DNA from: Persicaria tinctoria
Lineage: Eukaryota > Streptophyta > Magnoliopsida > Caryophyllales > Polygonaceae
Direction of reading: 5' to 3'
Length of the DNA: 64,000 nucleotides
Assembly: GCA_037127255.1 (NCBI GenBank)
Contig: JBANSL010000008.1
Coordinates: 37,089,373 to 37,153,372 of the forward strand
Shown here: one piece after another, positions 35,401-45,577 of the stretch
How the letters are laid out: every line of letters starts with the position of its first letter
How positions within the stretch are numbered: the first letter of the stretch is position 1
Program-made: the position numbers and the translations under genes
Notes under the pieces: model-generated
Database searches by the model: none
What the model was told of the DNA's origin: nothing
What the model saw: only the letters and a program-made list of their open reading frames with translations

Positions 35401-35773
35401 CCGAGTTCTCGTTCGTCCGATTGACACATATGAATATGTGTTTGAAAGCTATTTTTGAGGGATATAACTCTCATGAAGACATTAGAACTTGATTCATATT
35501 GATGAATGGTGAAAAATGGCGTTTTCTCCAGCTGCACCATCCCGTGCTTTTCCTTAGCTTCTCCAATGTCTTCACGACTTTCCTTGAAGCTCCAAACTGC
35601 GTTCAAACTTCTCCAAATTAGCTCTAAACTCCTGAAAACCACATCAAACTTGTGTAGACTCCATATCTGGCAATATTAAGCATAACTACACAAATTCCTA
35701 ACAATTTTATCCCAAAATAATAGAATAAGGAACATAATTAAACATAAAAACATAGTGTAAAACAGGGACATCA
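32488..35773 (-). repeat. 3' LTR of Athila-B, containing solo LTR Y
   Basis: In element orientation it starts TGATGTCCC (35773) and ends at 32488. Without the nested insert it is about 2.03 kb, close to the 1981 bp of the related solo LTR. A TATA region (TATAAATAAAGCC on the minus strand) lies near 34845. TCGAnnTCGA words cluster at about 35050-35380 (U3) and 32680-32960 (U5). Most are TCGATATCGA, TCGAAATCGA or TCGATTTCGA variants. Confidence 0.82.
33287..34535 (-). repeat. solo LTR Y (Athila-like), 1249 bp, nested in LTR-B
   Basis: It begins TGACGGAGGG and ends GCATTATCA on the plus strand, with a perfect 5-bp duplication GCAAT at 33282-33286 and 34536-34540. The termini resemble those of LTR X (TGACGGAGGG / TGCATTATAGG), so the families are related. 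A cluster of GCGGC words (TTGCGGCCACGG, CTGCGGCCGCGG) lies at about 34168-34262. No coding sequence inside. Confidence 0.88.
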
Positions 35774-35795
35774 AATCACCCCATACTTAAGCAAT
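35774..35795 (-). other. polypurine-like tract of Athila-B
   Basis: Plus-strand AATCACCCCATACTTAAG stands exactly where the Athila-A element has AATTCCCCCATACTTAAA, next to the LTR terminus. Confidence 0.6.
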
Positions 35796-36060
35796 AACTT
35801 GGATGGTCTTTCAAGGGAAACCTGCAAAAACTCTCAACATAGTGAATTTATTTTGATATTACCCAACACTCAATTGCAATCCTTGAAAAGGTACTTAAGG
35901 CCTTCAAATCTGTGTCTGTGAATGAAAAGCAATATCTTGCAGAAAAGGAGGTTATGCAAAACAATTTTCCTGTGACAAAACAACAATAATCAAGAGGACT
36001 TTATTTAAGCTAAAAAAAGAGTAGATAGATAAAAGGCTAAATGTGAGCAATTTTTACCAA

Positions 36061-36369
36061 TGACCTCTTGCTCTAGCGGTAAGGGTGAGGTATCCCAAAG
36101 GAGAGGTCTCGGGTTCGAATCTCACTTGGTGCATTTAGGCCATATTAATTCCCACAAACGCGTACGACCAAGCGGTGTATACTAATCCGTAGGGCCAAGT
36201 CGAAGTGGTGAAGTGGTCCGTGTGCAGGTAGGTGAGGTTGCGACCGCTGATCGCACTTTGCGTAAGTGGTACTGAGCCTCCTCAAAAAATCCCGCAAGGG
36301 GTTTCTGGGGTATGGGGCCGCGAATGAGTGGGGCCAGTCACTATAAAAAGTTTACCCTACCAAAGTTTA
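36061..36369 (+). mobile_element. tRNA-derived SINE, copy 1
   Basis: The head has a pol III A box (TAGCGGTAAGG, 36074-36084) and B box (GGTTCGAATC, 36112-36121), as in tRNA-derived SINEs. A tRNA-unrelated body of about 230 bp follows and ends TATAAAAAGTTTACCC. TTTACCAA precedes the element (36053-36060) and recurs before copy 2. Confidence 0.75.
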
Positions 36370-36373
36370 CCAA

Positions 36374-36682
36374 TGACCTCTTGCTCTAGCGGTAAGGGTG
36401 AGGTATCCCAAAGGAGAGGTCCTGGGTTCGAATCTCACTTGGTGCATTTAGGCCATATTAATTCCCACAAGCGCGTACGACCAAGCGGTGTATACTAATC
36501 CGTAGGGCAAGCCGAAGTGGTGAAGTGGTCCGTGTGCAGATAGGTGAGGTTACGACCGGTGATCGCACTTTGCGTAAGTGATACTGAGCCTCCTCAAAAA
36601 ATCCCGCAAGGGGTTTCTGGGGTATGGAGCCGCGAAGCGGTGGGGCCAGTCACTATAAAAAGTTTACCCTACCAAAGTTTTA
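36374..36682 (+). mobile_element. tRNA-derived SINE, copy 2 (tandem)
   Basis: Nearly identical to copy 1, offset by 313 bp, with A box at 36387-36397 and B box at 36425-36434. The two copies lie head to tail with about 4 bp between them. That arrangement suggests a dimeric insertion or an unequal exchange between SINE-flanking repeats. Confidence 0.75.
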
Positions 36683-36689
36683 AACCATT

Positions 36690-36762
36690 CCGGAATGGCT
36701 CACTAGAAAGGACTTGCGGGTAGTACCCAAAGGTCCCCGGTTCGAACCCCGGATGGCCGCTC
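36690..36762 (+). other. tRNA-like segment, probably another SINE head
   Basis: GGTTCGAACCC at 36739-36749 is a good B box and is flanked by complementary CCCCGG and CCGGATGG-type arms. The 5' half does not form an acceptable tRNA, so I do not call a tRNA gene. Confidence 0.35.
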
Positions 36763-37734
36763 TCTATTTACCAATTCGAGGAGTAATTTCCAAACTTTCA
36801 TACCACATTCCTTCTTCAAAAGATTTCTCACCTTTCGCTCATTCGCTCAATGCTTTTTTCAATATAATGCTTTTACCTCTCTAACCTCATCACTGCTTTC
36901 TCGCGGGTCGCAAACATGGGTGTCATGAATGGCCTCGGATACTTAGTGCTTCGGACTCCTCACCTTGGTGTCCCATCCTGTGGAACCATTATCTCGACGT
37001 AGGCAGGGTCGATCTACCTTTATCTCCTAATGTGATTTTCTTTCACTCATTAAATTTTCCATAACTTGAAAATTTCCTACCAAAACTCCAATGATGATAT
37101 ATAACAACACAAACACCATATAATGTCTCCATAAATAATTTCCATTCTCAACATAATCCCCGAATAGGAAAATAAGGTAAAAATGGGCAATATGTAAGGC
37201 ATATGTGGAGCAATAATGATACAAAGACATGTAAGGCTTATAATATTGCTTTTTGGTGCAATTAGGCATGTGTATGGGTAGGATTATGAATATGAGCATA
37301 TATGAAAAATATAAAGTCCTTCATCCTCTTATTGTGCAACATGTCAAAAGCAACTTCAATTTACCTCACTCTTGTGGTTTTACCTAAAAAATCGCACTTC
37401 ATTGAGACTTCCCCTTACAAGGCAATTTTGTGCAATATCTCTAATGAATCCACTCTTGCATCGTTGAGTCCTGCTTTAGCTTCCATGACACTATTTCTTT
37501 GAACAATTTACAAGCTTGGGGAGAAGTCTCATAAAACAAAGTTTGGGTTAAGCAATTAAGCATAAAAACGAAAAATTTACCCAAAATTTACCATGTAGTA
37601 GCAAAATCAAGAATATATAATAATATGTATGATAATGAGCTTTTCCCCCACCCAATACTTAGAATATACAGTGTCCCTATTGTATAAATCAAATAAAACA
37701 AAGGTAAATGAAGGAACTCACCGAATAACGCGTT

Positions 37735-38045
37735 GTATGGTCGAAATCAGGGCTGCGGTAGATTGCCAAGAGTCGATATCGAGTGGAACAACTCAATATC
37801 GAAAGCAATCAGTCAGATTCCAAGTGTGGAAAGGTGGTCGAAATTGAGTGGTTTTGGTCGATATCGAGTACATGTAGTGAAAATCGACCTGCTTTTTCTT
37901 GTCTTCATTTTCTGGTCGAAACCACAATGGTCGAAATCGAGTAGTCTTACTCGATATCGACTAGTTTCTTCTTCTCCTCGCGTTTATGGTCGAAACCTCA
38001 AAGGTCAAAATCGACTAGTTTAGTTCGATATCGACCAGTTCTATC
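37735..38045. repeat. TCGAnnTCGA word array in the Athila-B 3' UTR
   Basis: At least ten copies of TCGATATCGA, TCGAAATCGA and near variants in about 310 bp, for example near 37773, 37858, 37935 and 37950. They are the same words as in the LTR of this element, 2 kb away in non-LTR sequence. Confidence 0.85.
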
Positions 38046-38280
38046 GAAATTCCTGCTAGATTTTGTTTTCCGCCCTATCTAAAAATATCAACAAAAGATA
38101 CCTTGCACGAAGTAAAAGAGATATAAAAATATAAAGTAAAGTAAAAGAAAAGGAAAGAAAAAAAAATATAAAATAGCGGGTTGCCTCCCGTAAGCCATGT
38201 GGTTGCAAGTCAAACCTTAAGGGAAGATGTTGAAAGGGGTTACCTCTTTCTACTAAGGTGGCCTCTTCTACCACAAGTGA

Positions 38281-38680
38281 CCCCCACCCTTTTATTACTA
38301 TATTTATTTGATGTATTAATTATTCAAATGTATTTCTAATATATATTTATTATTATTTTTTTCAAATAATAATTATACTATTTATTTTATTTTAGTTTTC
38401 TCCATAATTTGAGTATAATTTTTTCCTATATATACTCATCTTGATTTATTATATTGTTTGCACTTGTTTTTCATATTCCATTCTCATACACTAATGTAAT
38501 TATTTTTGTTATTTGCTTATAATATAATGTTATTATTTTTTTTATTTTTCATCTAATGTAATAAAAAAATATTAATATCAGACACTTTTTAATTTTATTT
38601 GTAAATAAAACTAATGAGATGGAAAAATTGGTGAGACAAGTTTACCCCATGGTTGTAAGGTAAACCTCTTAGGAAGGAGT
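38281..38680. other. AT-rich spacer, no gene
   Basis: Very AT-rich (long TTATT and ATATA runs) with no feature that I can assign. Athila-B breaks off at its left side. Confidence 0.5.
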
Positions 38681-38682
38681 GT

Positions 38683-38856
38683 AAATCGTCTGTCCCCGAT
38701 TCTATCCCCCTCTCTTGTCCCCTCTCACAGAAATCCCATTTTTTTTAATTCTTTTATTTATTTAATTTATATTTTGTTTTTCTTTTAAATTAGATTTTGT
38801 GAGGGGGAGGGGGTTGGGGGATAGGAGGAGGGGACAAGATTGAGGACAGGGGATTT
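38683..38856. mobile_element. small palindromic MITE, copy 1
   Basis: The left end reads AAATCGTCTGTCCCCGAT and the right end, in reverse complement, AAATCCCCTGTCCTCAAT. The inner part also pairs (CTCTTGTCCCCTCTCAC versus GTGAGGGGG). A second copy in opposite orientation lies at 57096-57291. I could not define a target-site duplication, so the superfamily is open. Confidence 0.65.
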
Positions 38857-38979
38857 GGCTCCGGAAAAGGTAGAAAAAGTACAAAATTATTTAAAGAAAA
38901 AAACAAATGAAGTTTCAAATGATAATAAGTGGATAAAAATTTGAAATGGAAAGAGATTGTCTTATGGTCCAATCGAGAT

Positions 38980-38999
38980 CCCCCCCCCCCCCCCCCCCC
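38980..38999. repeat. poly(C) run, 20 bp
   Basis: Uninterrupted C homopolymer. Its length may vary or be a sequencing or assembly uncertainty. Confidence 0.95.
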
Positions 39000-39249
39000 A
39001 TCACAGATGAAGTCAATCAAACTATCATTATTTAGTAAAGTAGACCTATCGAAATTGAGTTTTAATGTACCATGCGCCCATTTCCTCCATTTCATAGGTA
39101 CTGTTTGTCTTAAGCCTATTTTGATGTTGTTTTTTTTGTTTACCTCTGTTGTTTCTTATCATCTGATGTTCAACGGCTTCATTTCTAAAAGTTACTTGGT
39201 TTATAAAATATGAAATTGTCCTCCCACGGAGGATCTACAAACTAATGGT

Positions 39250-39418
39250 GCTTCCGAGAAGCTAATGGTGCAGCTGATTATATAGCTAAAAGTAGTAATG
39301 AATGTAATACTTCTAATCTCCCTTTGAACATGGATTTTTGTATCATCATCCATCAGGAAGATCAAGAATGATCTTGTGTAAAGACATTATAATGTTTGCC
39401 TATATTGTAAAAAAAAAA
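39250..39418 (+). mobile_element. 5'-truncated LINE fragment with A-tail
   Basis: The frame FREANGAADYIAK is the C-terminal RNase H tail of an L1 LINE; the counterpart in the LINE at 27542 is FREANNSADYIAR. It is followed by GTTTGCCTATATTGTA and an A-run (39409-39418), like the 3' end of the longer LINE. Only the last 170 bp are present, typical of abortive LINE integration. Confidence 0.75.
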
Positions 39419-39610
39419 TTGTCTACCATGTAACTGCTAATTTTTGTTTTTTTTTCTCTGTTAAGACTTTTCTAACACGATGGAGTATATATCTTATATA
39501 TCTAGATGGATTAATAAGATTTTGAAAATCAATACGATGTGTACTCTTTAGACAATATTACACCAATGAACATAGATGGGATTTGAGTCCAGCAATGAAA
39601 ATGATGATAT

Positions 39611-39812
39611 TGTTATGTACTTTTTATCTAAGGTGAATGAACCACCTTCAGAATTCTCTCCCAAATTTCATGCTCAAACACACACACACACAATGTATGC
39701 ATGGATCCTCCTCTATAAATAGGTATACACTCAATGTAAATGAAGTCAGATTGAATAAGATCAAGCTATCAAAAGCTTCTCATTCATGACAAATTCCACC
39801 AATTATATGTCA
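39611..39812 (+). repeat. 5' LTR of the Ale-type element, 202 bp
   Basis: Starts TGTTATGTAC and ends TATATGTCA. It contains a TATA box (TATAAATAGG near 39714). From 39621 on it matches the 3' LTR at 55713-55896 at roughly 85-90 percent by eye. An (AC)n run in the middle differs in length. Confidence 0.88.
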
Positions 39813-41145
39813 CGTTATCAGCACGAGATCTAAAACCAACTGAGTTTTTGAGATCTCAAGGTAAAAACCTCAAATCTAAGCTCTTCAATTCGAAAAACGT
39901 TTTTACCAAAATCGATTTTAGAGGAGTATGCTCTGTAGTTGCCCAAAATTTGGGATCTTCTACATCAGAAACTCATAAAACCCTTAGATCTCCCTGTTTT
40001 ACATCATCCTTGTTCAGATCCGTTTTCAAAACTCACAAAGAATGGAACACAGAAAGAGGCTCAACACATCTTCATGAGTTTTCATACGAAAACGAATTTT
40101 TCAAAGCCAAAATACGGGAATTTCATCATAGGGTTTTCGAAAATCCTTCACTCCAAAAGCAAGATTAGTAGATCTAGAGCCAAAACAAGATATTTGCATT
40201 ACAAAATACTACATAATACAATACCGTTTTTGAACTACATTTTTTCGAAACTTGCCTTGTCGGAACCCCCATTGGAAAGCCTAGTTGCACTTGCAATTCT
40301 TGGTCACCCACACAACGAAGGAAACCACCATAACCGCTATTGCTATTCCACAAACAAACATCCTTAGCAAAACACGATCAGTCTCGGTCATTTTTTTTTT
40401 GCTTAAGCGAACGATGGCGAGAGGATGAGGGAGATGGAGGATGATGATAATGAAAAAGGAGGGAGGTGTGAAGTTGAAGGGCGGTGGTGGTGTAGCTTTA
40501 AGTTGGGAAAAGTAAAGGGGAAAGGGGGAATAGGATATATATCCCAAAAACCTAGCTAGACTGCCGTTTTCTTTCAAAGTGATTTTTTAAATGCATGAAA
40601 TCATACATTTTTTTCCTTCTTCTTAACTCATTGAATGTTGGAAGTGTACATAATCAACTGAGATTTAGGTCCTTTTTTTTTTCTCTAGCCCCTGCATGCA
40701 CATATTAAATATATATGGTTTCATGTGCATACTCCCTGCAAACTAGTGCTACCTAACCTAGTATTTCTTGCAAATTTGAACAAACTCCTACCTACTCCAT
40801 GGTCAAAATGCATACAAATATAAATATATACTGTATAATATTTCACATCTTGCATGCATGATGTCATACTAAATTCATATCCAAATATAAATGCATGGTG
40901 TCATGTGAATGTTTGAATGAAATATCACACCCGTTTGTACATATACATAATTACTATTATATTAGTGCATTAATTAATGTTATTGTAGACATGCATGATT
41001 GTATGGTAGAAAATAAAGGTAGGTTAGTATATTAATTTGCAAACATATCATTTATACCCTACTAATTGAAATTATAGTTAGTAAAATATTTCCATGATAT
41101 TTACACTCACATATATGTCTTATAATTTTTGTAGTGCTTACTAGT
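39813..41145 (+). other. Ale-type leader with putative primer binding site, unusually long
   Basis: GTTATCAGCACGAG at 39814-39827 is the usual post-LTR string of this lineage and the likely primer site. The leader before the gag ATG (41146) is about 1.3 kb, far longer than the usual 50-150 bp. Extra DNA has therefore probably inserted here. The stretch 40570-41050 is AT-rich with many TGCATG words. The open frame at 39848-40168 lacks any family I know. Confidence 0.55.
40281..40391 (-). CDS. short hydrophobic ORF in the Ale leader, unrecognised
   Basis: An ATG at 40391 opens 36 codons with an N-terminal charged part (MTETDRVLLR) and one hydrophobic segment of about 20 residues, ending KNCKCN. 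The frame is open further upstream without an ATG. It looks like a single-pass membrane peptide and could be a captured gene fragment. Nothing else supports that it is expressed. Confidence 0.15.
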   Translation of the reverse strand: MTETDRVLLRMFVCGIAIAVMVVSFVVWVTKNCKCN

Positions 41146-41270
41146 ATGGCAAACATCACCAAGAGAGAATTCGATATCCTAGATCTCTCCGGAGACAAGT
41201 TCCTTGAGTGGAGGGTGGATGTCTTAACACACTTTAAGGCCAGAGGTCTTAAAAAGACCATTGAGGCTAA
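41146..41270 (+). pseudogene. Ale-type gag, N-terminal piece
   Basis: The ATG at 41146 starts MANITKREFDILDLSG followed by KFLEWRVDV, the typical N-terminus of Ale-type Copia gag. The frame is cut at codon 42 by LTR X2 (TGACGGAGGG at 41271). The middle of gag is missing. The C-terminal piece resumes at 51370. Confidence 0.8.
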
Positions 41271-41520
41271 TGACGGAGGGAAAGTCGTTGATTTACCTCG
41301 TCAAAAATAAATCTCAAACAAACAAACTAATATAGTATGCAAGTAAGAGGTCGAACCCAAGAGAATCAAGTATTTATAAATATTGTTTATTTATCAATAT
41401 GAAAGATAAGATTTTTATGAATCAAAATAAAAATAAAAAATATTGACAAAAGCAAATAAAGGATAGAAGAAAAGCGTTTCCACCTACAAGTTCTCGACTT
41501 TGGTTGGTTTTATTGATCAT

Positions 41521-42784
41521 TGACAGGCCTAAGGTCGTTATGCCAAATCAAAGTAAATTCCTAAGATGCAAACTATACCAAGTATAGTAGGTAAGTTAGG
41601 GTCGAACCCACAGGGAAACAGAATCAATTGTAAGAGCAAGTATTATTACCCAAAAGTAACCGATTCAAGGGGGAGTTTTGTGTGTAAGCAATGGTGACAG
41701 AACAAGTTGCAATAAGAGGTTGCGAATATTTGATGGAAAAGTATCACACCAGGTAATTATCCGCACAACAATTGAGATGGTTCATCGTCGCATTCTATGA
41801 ATCTCAAGTTCTAATGTCCAGTAATTGTTCTCAATTCAGATCGTGTAATAGCTTTTAGTCCTACCAGTCCTAAAAGCACTTATCACCAAATTACAAGGGA
41901 AAACCTTCACCAAATAATAAAGCGATAGCATTCAAACATGAATTATAATGAGATACAAGCGATTCTAACAACCCGTTAGAATAGCCTGTAATCGAATCTC
42001 CTTCACAATCTACCACAAGCAACCCGCGTATGGTGATTGTGCTCGCTACAGTGAATCTACAACCCCAAACCTGGAATTGGAAACCCTAGCAATATGACTA
42101 GTATCGATAAACCTAGGTGATCAATCCAGATTAACCAATAATAAGCAATCAAGCAATAAACTCAGGAGATCGAAACAATTAACAAAGGACAAACAAGAGT
42201 AGAATACTCACAACCAAATCAATTGAAGGCTTCAAAGAACCAAGTGTAACAAAGGAGAGTTAGTTCTCCATAGGGTTTGTGAGATGAAGAAAAGGGAAAA
42301 TACGTCTCTGGAAAATAACCTAATTCCTCTCTTGCCTTCTCGGCCTATATAAACTAATTAAATCGGGTTTAACATCCCGTAAAAATATAAAAATTTAATA
42401 TTAAAACTAATAAGATAAGGGAAACTCGGATAGGAATCCGACTCCAGGGACCGACGCGGGCGCGCCATGTAGCAGCGCGGGCGCGCCAGCCTTTGACTTG
42501 TTTCTTCCATCTGGTGTATCGACGCGGCCACTTCCTCCTAGCAGCGTGGGCGCGCCAGTAGCAGCGCGGCCGCGTCAAGTGACAGCGCGGGCACGTCAGC
42601 TTCACCAGATTCCAGCTACTTCCGAAGTTCTTCACTTCAACTCTTTTGTAACTTGCATATCCGTATGCTTTCCTCAACTTCTTCAACAGGTTCTGAATCA
42701 CCAAGTTCATACGAATATCTCTCACAATGACATGTAAATGACGACAAAAACTACTAAATGCGCTATGGAATATATCGCATATCA
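41521..42784 (-). repeat. 3' LTR of Athila-A, 1264 bp
   Basis: TGACAGG...ATCA on the plus strand. It carries six CG-rich 21-bp-type words at 42457-42600, upstream (in element orientation) of a TATA box (TATATAGGCC on the minus strand near 42355). It has one 21-bp word more than the other LTR. Confidence 0.93.
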
Positions 42785-42800
42785 AATTCCCCCATACTTA
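42785..42800 (-). other. polypurine tract of Athila-A
   Basis: The minus strand reads TATGGGGGAATT directly before the TGATATGCG start of the 3' LTR. Confidence 0.8.
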
Positions 42801-43450
42801 AACCTTTACTCGTCCCGAGTAAGCATAGAAGTTAAGCCTGCTCTCACCATAAATCTCAAAGGTTCACAGACAGTACAAGGAAAATGAACACTAAGTACTA
42901 GTAGTTTTCACCATCTCAACAATGAGCACAAAAGACAATCAAAATAGGAAATGAGACTTACAATTGTATCTCAACCATCTACACCTTATAGCTCCCAGTG
43001 GCCTACCCGAAAACCTCCTTATCACTCCACTTCTTATGTCGCCTTCCCCAAGAGATCAATCCTAAACACTCAAAGTAAACGCTCATCTTGCCAAGGCGCC
43101 CTTTCGGGTTTTCACCAAGCCACTCATTTTTTTTTCAAAGATGGTACTCACATAAACATTCTCACTTCCCTCAAGTCTCATATTGCCAAAGCCTAAGGCT
43201 CGCCAGACTACCTGCTTTTTGCCTGAGTCGCCCTTTCAGGTTTTCAACTCATCCCAGGATTTTGATTGCATCTTTTTTTTTTTTCTGTTTTTTTTAATAT
43301 AACAAGTGCAGAATATGTACACAAATAATGCTGAAATAAAATATGTACATGATGTGTGAATCCTTTCCCTCCCCCATACTTGAATGAAGCATTGTCCTCA
43401 ATGTGAAAGAAGACAGAAATAAGTAGGGAGAAAGGAAACAGAAGGACTCA
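42801..43450 (-). other. 3' UTR of Athila-A, no gene
   Basis: Non-coding stretch between the env-like ORF and the polypurine tract. Short frames on the plus strand are not supported by anything. Confidence 0.6.
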
Positions 43451-44836
43451 CTAAGGGGGTGGATAGTGGCGAGAGTAATCCTCTCGCATGCGGCGCAACT
43501 CTTCCCTCATCTCTCTGAACTCGCCAAAGCCCTCTAGGATGTCGGCCTGCTGGTGGAGAATCTGGTTCGTCACTGTCGTCAAACTCCCCACGTCTTGGCG
43601 CAGAAGGCCAATCTGATCAACCAAGTAGCCCCACTGGTGAGGCTGCTGATGGGCATCCTGAAAAGCTTGTGCGGGCCAAGGGGCCCACTGATGTGAATCC
43701 TGCTGGCTCTGATTTGTCGGTTGAGAATCCCAACCGTGAGAAGGGGTCTGATAAGCAGGCATCTCCTGATGTGGGTTCTGTGCGAAACCCTGAGTATCTG
43801 TATGAACAAAAGCCTGCGGAGCCACAGGCGCATCCTCATCCGTGGCAGCTCCAGCTGTGCCACTACTGCTACCCACCTCAAGGCGACGCCGTCTACCCAG
43901 AACTGACGTCGGAAAGTAATCAGCCTCAATATACCAGTCAATCCAAGTCTCAGACCAAGGAAGGGGCTTAGGGAGCCTGAACTGATGCTCTTTCTTCTTG
44001 CCTGTACACCAAATGGCTCCCCCATCCGGCGCAGTATCCAGCATCAAACACCTCCGTAGATACTCCTCTGTATAGGTCCTTGCTATGACCTGCTCCTCCA
44101 GCTCCTGCAAACCATTTTGCCCAACGCCTGCAGCAATGGCTACTCGAGTAATAAGTCCGCTCTGGACCATTTCTGGTCCAGCGGCACTGCGATCCTTTCT
44201 GACCTTGTCGAGGCCATCGAAGAAGAGCCTAACCCAGTCAGGCGTATAATCTGCAGTAGGCACAGCGCTATAGGCAAACCTCAGGTGCGTCATGGAAAGC
44301 TTTGTATCTGTGATCAGCCCATAATATGTCCCAGAAACGATCTTGCACAACATACGGAAGACAGGATGAGTAATCCTGTTGTTGTACTCGTTACTGGTTA
44401 AGAAGTCCTCTCCAGACACTGCTCTAAAGAATGCAACTAGATCCGGGTCGGTCGCGGCTGTCACCCATCCATCAGTTGGGGCTTTAGTGACCCCCAAAGC
44501 TTTTCGCAACCTTGATGCAGAAGCCCTGTAGGTAGTGCCATTGTATCTGAAAGCAACCCCTCTAATTCTGTTATCTCCAAGGTATAGCTGATATGTTGCG
44601 AGGAACTGCTTGCACAGTTCCGGGTATCCTACAGCTCTCAACTCCAAAAAGTCACTAATACCAGCGTGAGCTAGACACTTCTGCATACAATCTATCATTT
44701 GAAGTCTCTGAAGTGTCTCTCTATGCAAATACTTCGTAGAACTGACACATCTAACCTTATTGTAAATAGCTCATTCCTCTTCAGACATATCTAACCCATT
44801 ATCAGATCGACTCGCCTCTTCCTCCGATGAACTCAT
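43451..44836 (-). pseudogene. Athila env-position ORF (ATHILA ORF-1-type), one nonsense codon
   Basis: The ATG at 44836 starts MSSSEEEASRSDNG. One TGA lies at codon 22 (44771-44773), and the frame then stays open for about 440 codons to 43451. The middle (VRGVAFRYNGTTYRASAS-type segment, then LGVTKAPTDGWV, THPVFRMLCKI) resembles the ATHILA ORF-1 family, which lies downstream of pol in Athila elements. The C-terminal half is glutamine- and proline-rich (SQPTNQSQQDSHQW) and ends in a coiled-coil-like helix (FREMREELRRMRED). A first methionine after the stop could rescue most of it. Function is unknown in the family. An envelope role was proposed, but I see no signal peptide or membrane anchor. 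Confidence 0.75.
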
Positions 44837-44904
44837 ACTCGATAGATAATAAGATTAAATCGGAATCGAAATAAGGACAGCGGAAGTAACTCACGAAGAA
44901 CAGC

Positions 44905-45070
44905 GGAGGCTCGGCGCGGGGGCAGACGCGGGCACGTTGGAGGTGGCGCGGGCGCGTTGGGTAGCAGCGCGGGTGCGTCGGGTGCAGCGCGGCCGCGTCG
45001 GGTGTGTCAGCCATTTGGGGGTTTTCTCTGACAGGCGCGGGCGCGTTAGGGGTGGCGCGACCGCGTCGGC
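44905..45070. repeat. CG-rich word array of Athila-A, upstream of the env-like ORF
   Basis: About seven words of the type GCGCGGGCGCGTTGGG / GCGCGGCCGCGTCGGG, at spacings near 21 bp in places. They are the same vocabulary as in the LTRs and in the gag and pol reading frames of this element. Confidence 0.85.
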
Positions 45071-45577
45071 GACTTCTGCAGACCTTCAAACTCGTCGAAC
45101 GCGGTCGTCGATGTCTCAGTGCCTCCCACCGGTGCCGAGAACTGTAGGAAAGGAGGGGGACGCGGTGTGGGGACCCTGGTGGCGGGGTGGAGGGGTGTTT
45201 GGGTGGAGTTTGGAGTAGATTGGGTGCAAGAGGAGAGGATGTGTGGTGAGGGAGGAGAGAGTGTGATGTGTGGTGAGGGTGATGTGGGGAAGGGTAGGGT
45301 TTTTATGATGGTGATGGGGGGTCTGATGGGTTTGAAGCTGGCGGGCTGGCCCGAAGTGGGTTTTCCAGCCCGTGGTCGGATTTTTTTATTTTTTGACGAA
45401 AATTAACACTGCGGATGCAGTGGGTCCGAAATGCGGATGCAATTCGTCACCAGAAACTCCGTCTTTATTACCTACAAGTTAGAATAATATTGAGTTAAGG
45501 GAAAGAATGCAATACCTTGGGTTGCCTCCCAAGCAGCGCCTTTGTTTCATGTCGCTGGCTCGACCAAGCCTTTTTGA

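Larger units (their letters stand above)
32488..38280 (-). mobile_element. Athila-B: 3' end of an Athila-type Gypsy element (LTR plus 3' UTR)
   Basis: On the minus strand a 3' UTR (38280 to 35774), a polypurine-like tract and a 3' LTR (35773 to 32488) are present. Gag, pol and the 5' LTR are missing, so the element is truncated near 38280. The assignment rests on features shared with the complete Athila-type element at 41521-50093: a 'GGGAGGCAACCC' motif after the coding region (near 38185), a C-rich tract against the LTR, and LTR layout. The LTR is homologous to the solo LTR at 3413-5393. Confidence 0.7.

Noticed and set aside
36061..36762. tRNA genes
   Set aside because: A and B boxes are good but the cloverleaf is not complete and the units extend to about 309 bp in tandem, which fits SINEs.
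44802..45089. 95-codon proline/arginine-rich minus-strand frame
   Set aside because: It is a translation of the CG-rich word array upstream of the env-like ORF and is out of frame with the better-supported ATG at 44836.
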